Shown here piece by piece: positions 22,523 through 25,406 of a stretch of DNA of 25,406 nucleotides. The stretch comes from an uncultured Lachnospiraceae bacterium. GTDB lineage: Bacteria > Bacillota > Clostridia > Lachnospirales > Lachnospiraceae. A program made the translations under genes and the position numbers. Each line of letters starts with the position of its first letter. Position 1 is the stretch's first letter. The DNA lies in the NCBI GenBank assembly GCA_958422845.1, contig CATZPU010000003.1, positions 1 to 25,406 on the forward strand. Direction: 5' to 3'. The notes beneath the pieces are model-generated. The model saw only the letters and a program-made list of their open reading frames with translations, was not told the DNA's origin and ran no database searches.

Positions 22523-23392
22523 CTACAGACCTTCAGCCACCTCAAGCATATACTTGCCGTAAGAGGTCTTAAGGAGCGGCTGAGCCAGCTCTACAAGCTG
22601 CTCTTTTGTAATGAATCCGCGCTTATATGCGATCTCCTCAATACAGGAAATATAAAGCCCCTGACGCTTCTGGAACGCCGCTACAAAGTCGGCCGCATCA
22701 AGCAGAGAATCATGACTTCCCGTATCGAGCCATGCAAAGCCGCGCCCCATCGTCTCGACATGGAGCTTTCCTCTTCTGAGATATTCATTATTCACGCTTG
22801 TGATCTCTATCTCACCGCGCGCAGACGGCTTTACATTTTTTGCGATCTCCACTACGTCATTATCATAGAAATAAAGCCCCGGCACGGCATAATTTGACTT
22901 CGGATGCTCCGGCTTCTCCTCGATCGAGATCGCCTTACCGTTCTCGTCAAACTCTACCACTCCGTACTCTCTCGGATCTCTTACATAATACCCGAAGATC
23001 GTCGCCCCTTCTTTTCGTCTCGCAACATCCTGAAGCATCTTGGAAAAGCTCTGTCCATAAAAAATATTGTCTCCGAGCACAAGAGCCACGTTGTCGTCTC
23101 CGATAAACTCCTCGCCAATGATAAATGCATCTGCAAGACCGCGCGGCGACTCCTGAATCCTGTAAGAAAGCTTCAGACCGAGCTGCTCGCCCGTACCTAA
23201 AAGCTCCTCAAATACAGGCAGATCGCGCGGCGTAGAGATGATCAGAATCTCCCGAATCCCTGCAAGCATCAAAGTCGACAGCGGATAGTAGATCATCGGC
23301 TTATCATATACCGGCAGAATCTGCTTGGAAACTGCTTTCGTCAACGGATACAGTCTGGTACCGGAACCTCCGGCAAGAATAATACCTTTCAT
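22523..23392 (-). CDS. rfbA: Glucose-1-phosphate thymidylyltransferase
   Basis: A 289-residue enzyme that joins dTTP and glucose 1-phosphate to make dTDP-glucose, the first step to dTDP-L-rhamnose. The nucleotide-binding loop [19 protein letters not shown] opens the protein, followed by [43 protein letters not shown] and [14 protein letters not shown], all diagnostic of RmlA. I start it at the ATG at 23392, preceded by AGAGGTGG and 10 bases after the rfbB stop. A longer in-frame version from 23455 would overlap rfbB and add 21 residues not seen in the family. Confidence 0.95.
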   Translation of the reverse strand: MKGIILAGGSGTRLYPLTKAVSKQILPVYDKPMIYYPLSTLMLAGIREILIISTPRDLPVFEELLGTGEQLGLKLSYRIQESPRGLADAFIIGEEFIGDDNVALVLGDNIFYGQSFSKMLQDVARRKEGATIFGYYVRDPREYGVVEFDENGKAISIEEKPEHPKSNYAVPGLYFYDNDVVEIAKNVKPSARGEIEITSVNNEYLRRGKLHVETMGRGFAWLDTGSHDSLLDAADFVAAFQKRQGLYISCIEEIAYKRGFITKEQLVELAQPLLKTSYGKYMLEVAEGL

Positions 23393-23402
23393 CTGTCCAC
23401 CT

Positions 23403-24482
23403 CTATTTCTGATACATTTCCTCGTAATATTTCTGGTAATCCCCGCTCGTGACATTTTTCATCCACTCTTCATTTTCAAAAAACCACTTGATCGTGCGGC
23501 GGATGCCCTCTTCAAACATCGTCTCCGGCTCCCAGCCTACCTCAGCGCGGATCTTGTCCGGTGCGATCGCATAGCGGCGGTCGTGTCCCTTGCGGTCTGT
23601 CACATACGTGATCAGGTCTTTGCTCACAAGAGCCTTGCGCGGATCATTATCCGGCAGCATCTCCTGCAAGGTATCCAGAATTATATGGATGATCTCGATA
23701 TTCTGCTTTTCATTGTGTCCGCCGATATTGTACGTCTCAAACAGACGTCCCTTCTCCTGTACCATGTCGATGCCCTTTGCATGATCCTCAACGTACAGCC
23801 AGTCGCGGACATTCTTGCCGTCTCCGTATACCGGAAGCTTCTTTCCCTGAAGCGCATTATTGATGATCAGCGGGATCAGCTTCTCCGGAAACTGGTACGG
23901 TCCGTAGTTGTTGCTGCAATTTGTGATATTTGCAGGAAAATGATACGTATCCATGTAGGACTTTACAAGCATATCAGAAGATGCCTTACTTGCTGAATAC
24001 GGACTGTGCGGATCATACGGAGTCGTTTCATAAAAATACTCGCCGTCCTCCTCAAGAGAACCGTACACCTCGTCCGTGGAAACGTGCAGGAATTTCTTGT
24101 CCTCCTTAAACGTACCGTCCGGCAGCTCCCATGCAGCCTTTGCCGCATTGAGCATCACAAGCGTACCAAGCACATTCGTCTTTACGAATACTTCCGGATT
24201 GCGGATACTGCGGTCTACATGACTTTCTGCCGCAAAGTGTACCACGCGGTCAATGTCATTCTCATCAAAGATCTTATTGATCGCTTCAGAATCACAGATG
24301 TCTGCGCGCACAAACGTATAGTTGCTGCGGTTTTCCACCTCCCGAAGGTTTTCGAGGTTGCCTGCATACGTCAGCTTGTCTACATTGATAATACGGATGT
24401 CATCCCCGTATTTTTTAAACATATAGTGAATATAATTGGAACCGATAAAACCGGCCCCGCCTGTCACGAGATACGTTCTCAT
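23403..24482 (-). CDS. rfbB: dTDP-glucose 4,6-dehydratase
   Basis: A 359-residue NAD-dependent short-chain dehydrogenase/reductase that converts dTDP-glucose to dTDP-4-keto-6-deoxyglucose. The Rossmann motif [12 protein letters not shown] opens the protein, [14 protein letters not shown] and [13 protein letters not shown] follow, and the catalytic YSASK lies after [22 protein letters not shown] is a further RmlB signature. I place the start at the ATG at 24482 because GGAGG stands eight bases upstream; the ATG at 24497 overlaps that site. It heads the polysaccharide transcript, with a promoter 50 to 78 bases upstream. Confidence 0.96.
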   Translation of the reverse strand: MRTYLVTGGAGFIGSNYIHYMFKKYGDDIRIINVDKLTYAGNLENLREVENRSNYTFVRADICDSEAINKIFDENDIDRVVHFAAESHVDRSIRNPEVFVKTNVLGTLVMLNAAKAAWELPDGTFKEDKKFLHVSTDEVYGSLEEDGEYFYETTPYDPHSPYSASKASSDMLVKSYMDTYHFPANITNCSNNYGPYQFPEKLIPLIINNALQGKKLPVYGDGKNVRDWLYVEDHAKGIDMVQEKGRLFETYNIGGHNEKQNIEIIHIILDTLQEMLPDNDPRKALVSKDLITYVTDRKGHDRRYAIAPDKIRAEVGWEPETMFEEGIRRTIKWFFENEEWMKNVTSGDYQKYYEEMYQK

Positions 24483-24531
24483 ATCTAAATCCTCCATAAA
24501 TTATTTTCAAATCCTATTTCGTATGTACTCC

Positions 24532-24560
24532 AGTATACCATTATTTCTGTCTAAAGTAAA
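24532..24560 (-). promoter_or_regulatory. Promoter of the rfb/export cluster
   Basis: On the minus strand TTTACT (24560-24555) is followed after 17 bases by TATACT (24537-24532), matching four and five of six consensus positions. It lies directly after the stop of the Rpn-type nuclease gene and about 50 bases before rfbB, so it is well placed to drive the whole cluster. Confidence 0.65.
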
Positions 24561-24563
24561 GAA

Positions 24564-25406
24564 TCAGCCGTTTCCCTCACGAATCCAATCCTCTGCCTTT
24601 TGAGGGCTGACACCGACTGCCTGTGCAATTTTATCAGGCGACATCCCCATGTGCGCTAAGGAAAGCGCCGTTTCCCTCGCTTTTTTCATTTCTCCTATTT
24701 CAATTCCTTCCTGTCGGCCATACTCTCGTCCATACTCTGCTCCCTCGCTGTAAATCTGATCCATTTCCTGACACATCATTTCAACCCCCTTCTTCGTTTC
24801 TTTCAGTTCCCGTACGCGCTGTGCCAGAACAGTACTGTGCATCTTTGCTGCTTCTTTACAATTCAGATCATGCATCAGTCTTCCAAGTTCTGTATCCTCC
24901 TGACAAGCGGCATTTACATAGATAATATGCGATCTGTCTCCAAAATCCTCTCCCGTTTCTTCGATTTTCCGCTTCACATGAAAAATCGGAAGTCCGTTCC
25001 TAAGCGCATCATTTCTTGTAATAAATATCACATAACTTTCCGGCAATTCTTCAAAGCCATGCCCTGCCTCCAGCATATTCACATCCATCAGACTGCTATG
25101 ATATCTTGCCCTCTCCGGTGAAGCACCTCTGGTATCCTGCTGGATTTCAATATTATACCGCTTTCTCTCAGCATCCACTGCAATACAATCAAGTATAGCC
25201 GAGCGTCCCTGCAGATTTTTGTAATCCTTCTGCAAAACCTGATCAATGAGCTGCAAATCTTTCTTTCCCATAATCACTCTCAGGATATATTCTGTGCACT
25301 CCTGTTTTTTTAATACATTACGCATAAATACATCGCTCATAATCGTCAGGTTTTCCAAAATACCACGATACTTTTCATATCGTTTTTCCAGTTCTCCATC
25401 GAACCC
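24564..25406 (-). CDS. Rpn-family PD-(D/E)XK nuclease, 5' end beyond window
   Basis: At least 280 codons are visible. The frame is open to the right edge with 16 codons (GFDGELEKRYEKYRGI) before the TTG at 25358. That TTG lacks a ribosome binding site, so the true start probably lies outside the window. The core contains ILDCIAVD followed by YNIEIQQD, giving the D and ExQ residues of the PD-(D/E)XK nuclease fold in Rpn proteins (recombination-promoting nucleases, often annotated as putative transposases). The C-terminal helices (EYGRQEGIEIGEMKKARETA, then SPDKIAQAVGVSPQKAEDWI) are typical of clostridial copies. These genes occur in many paralogues per genome and move between strains. Confidence 0.85.
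   Translation of the reverse strand, partial: GFDGELEKRYEKYRGILENLTIMSDVFMRNVLKKQECTEYILRVIMGKKDLQLIDQVLQKDYKNLQGRSAILDCIAVDAERKRYNIEIQQDTRGASPERARYHSSLMDVNMLEAGHGFEELPESYVIFITRNDALRNGLPIFHVKRKIEETGEDFGDRSHIIYVNAACQEDTELGRLMHDLNCKEAAKMHSTVLAQRVRELKETKKGVEMMCQEMDQIYSEGAEYGREYGRQEGIEIGEMKKARETALSLAHMGMSPDKIAQAVGVSPQKAEDWIREGNG

Noticed and set aside
24564..25406. Rpn-type gene as proof of an active transposon
   Set aside because: No terminal inverted repeats or target duplication are visible, and the gene is cut by the window edge. The family name transposase is an old label for nucleases of uncertain role.

Overview
The window reads as a chromosomal segment of a Gram-positive clostridium, most likely Lachnospiraceae. 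This rests on the gene content (hprK, a VanW/YoaR-type protein, a DUF4080 radical SAM protein, PadR plus HAAS/DUF1700 genes, an Rpn-type nuclease), on strong AGGAGG-like ribosome binding sites, and on the lack of any Gram-negative envelope gene. Every protein gene I can support lies on the minus strand, so biological order runs from high to low coordinates. I found no tRNA, rRNA, CRISPR array or classical insertion sequence.

Right half (about 25.4 to 14.4 kb): a surface-polysaccharide cluster. An Rpn-family nuclease gene cut by the window edge is followed by a promoter, then rfbB, rfbA and rfbC (dTDP-sugar synthesis; rfbD is not in the window), an ABC-2 permease (Wzm/TagG type), an ABC ATPase with a Wzt-like C-terminal sugar-binding domain, a 695-residue methyltransferase fused to a kinase-like domain, and a 906-residue GT2-GT4 glycosyltransferase. 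The methyltransferase-kinase next to a Wzt with a binding domain resembles the WbdD/Wzt logic of Gram-negative O-antigen export, in which a capped chain end is recognised by the exporter. Two odd non-coding elements break up this cluster: a 120-bp near-palindrome between rfbC and rfbA, and a 131-bp tandem repeat of 2.5 copies between the permease and the ATPase, each copy carrying a terminator-like palindrome.

Middle (14.3 to 9.6 kb): greA, then a 365-bp intergenic region whose plus strand could encode a structured RNA ending in an intrinsic terminator. Next come an exported transglutaminase-like protein with its own terminator, and a three-gene unit in which a PadR regulator, a HAAS/DUF1700 membrane protein with unusually long charged coiled-coil segments, and a small exported protein are translationally coupled by overlapping stop and start codons. 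A 356-bp region rich in inverted repeats separates this unit from uvrC.

Left part (9.6 to 1 kb): housekeeping genes. uvrC and hprK each have a good sigma-A promoter. They are followed by a ROK glucokinase, a B12-binding radical SAM protein, a DnaQ-like exonuclease, a 35-residue membrane peptide and an exported VanW-domain protein. An AIR-synthase-related (HypE-like) gene runs off the left edge. hprK and glucokinase are three bases apart, linking carbon catabolite control to glucose phosphorylation.

All assignments come from reading motifs and spacing; no database search was run.
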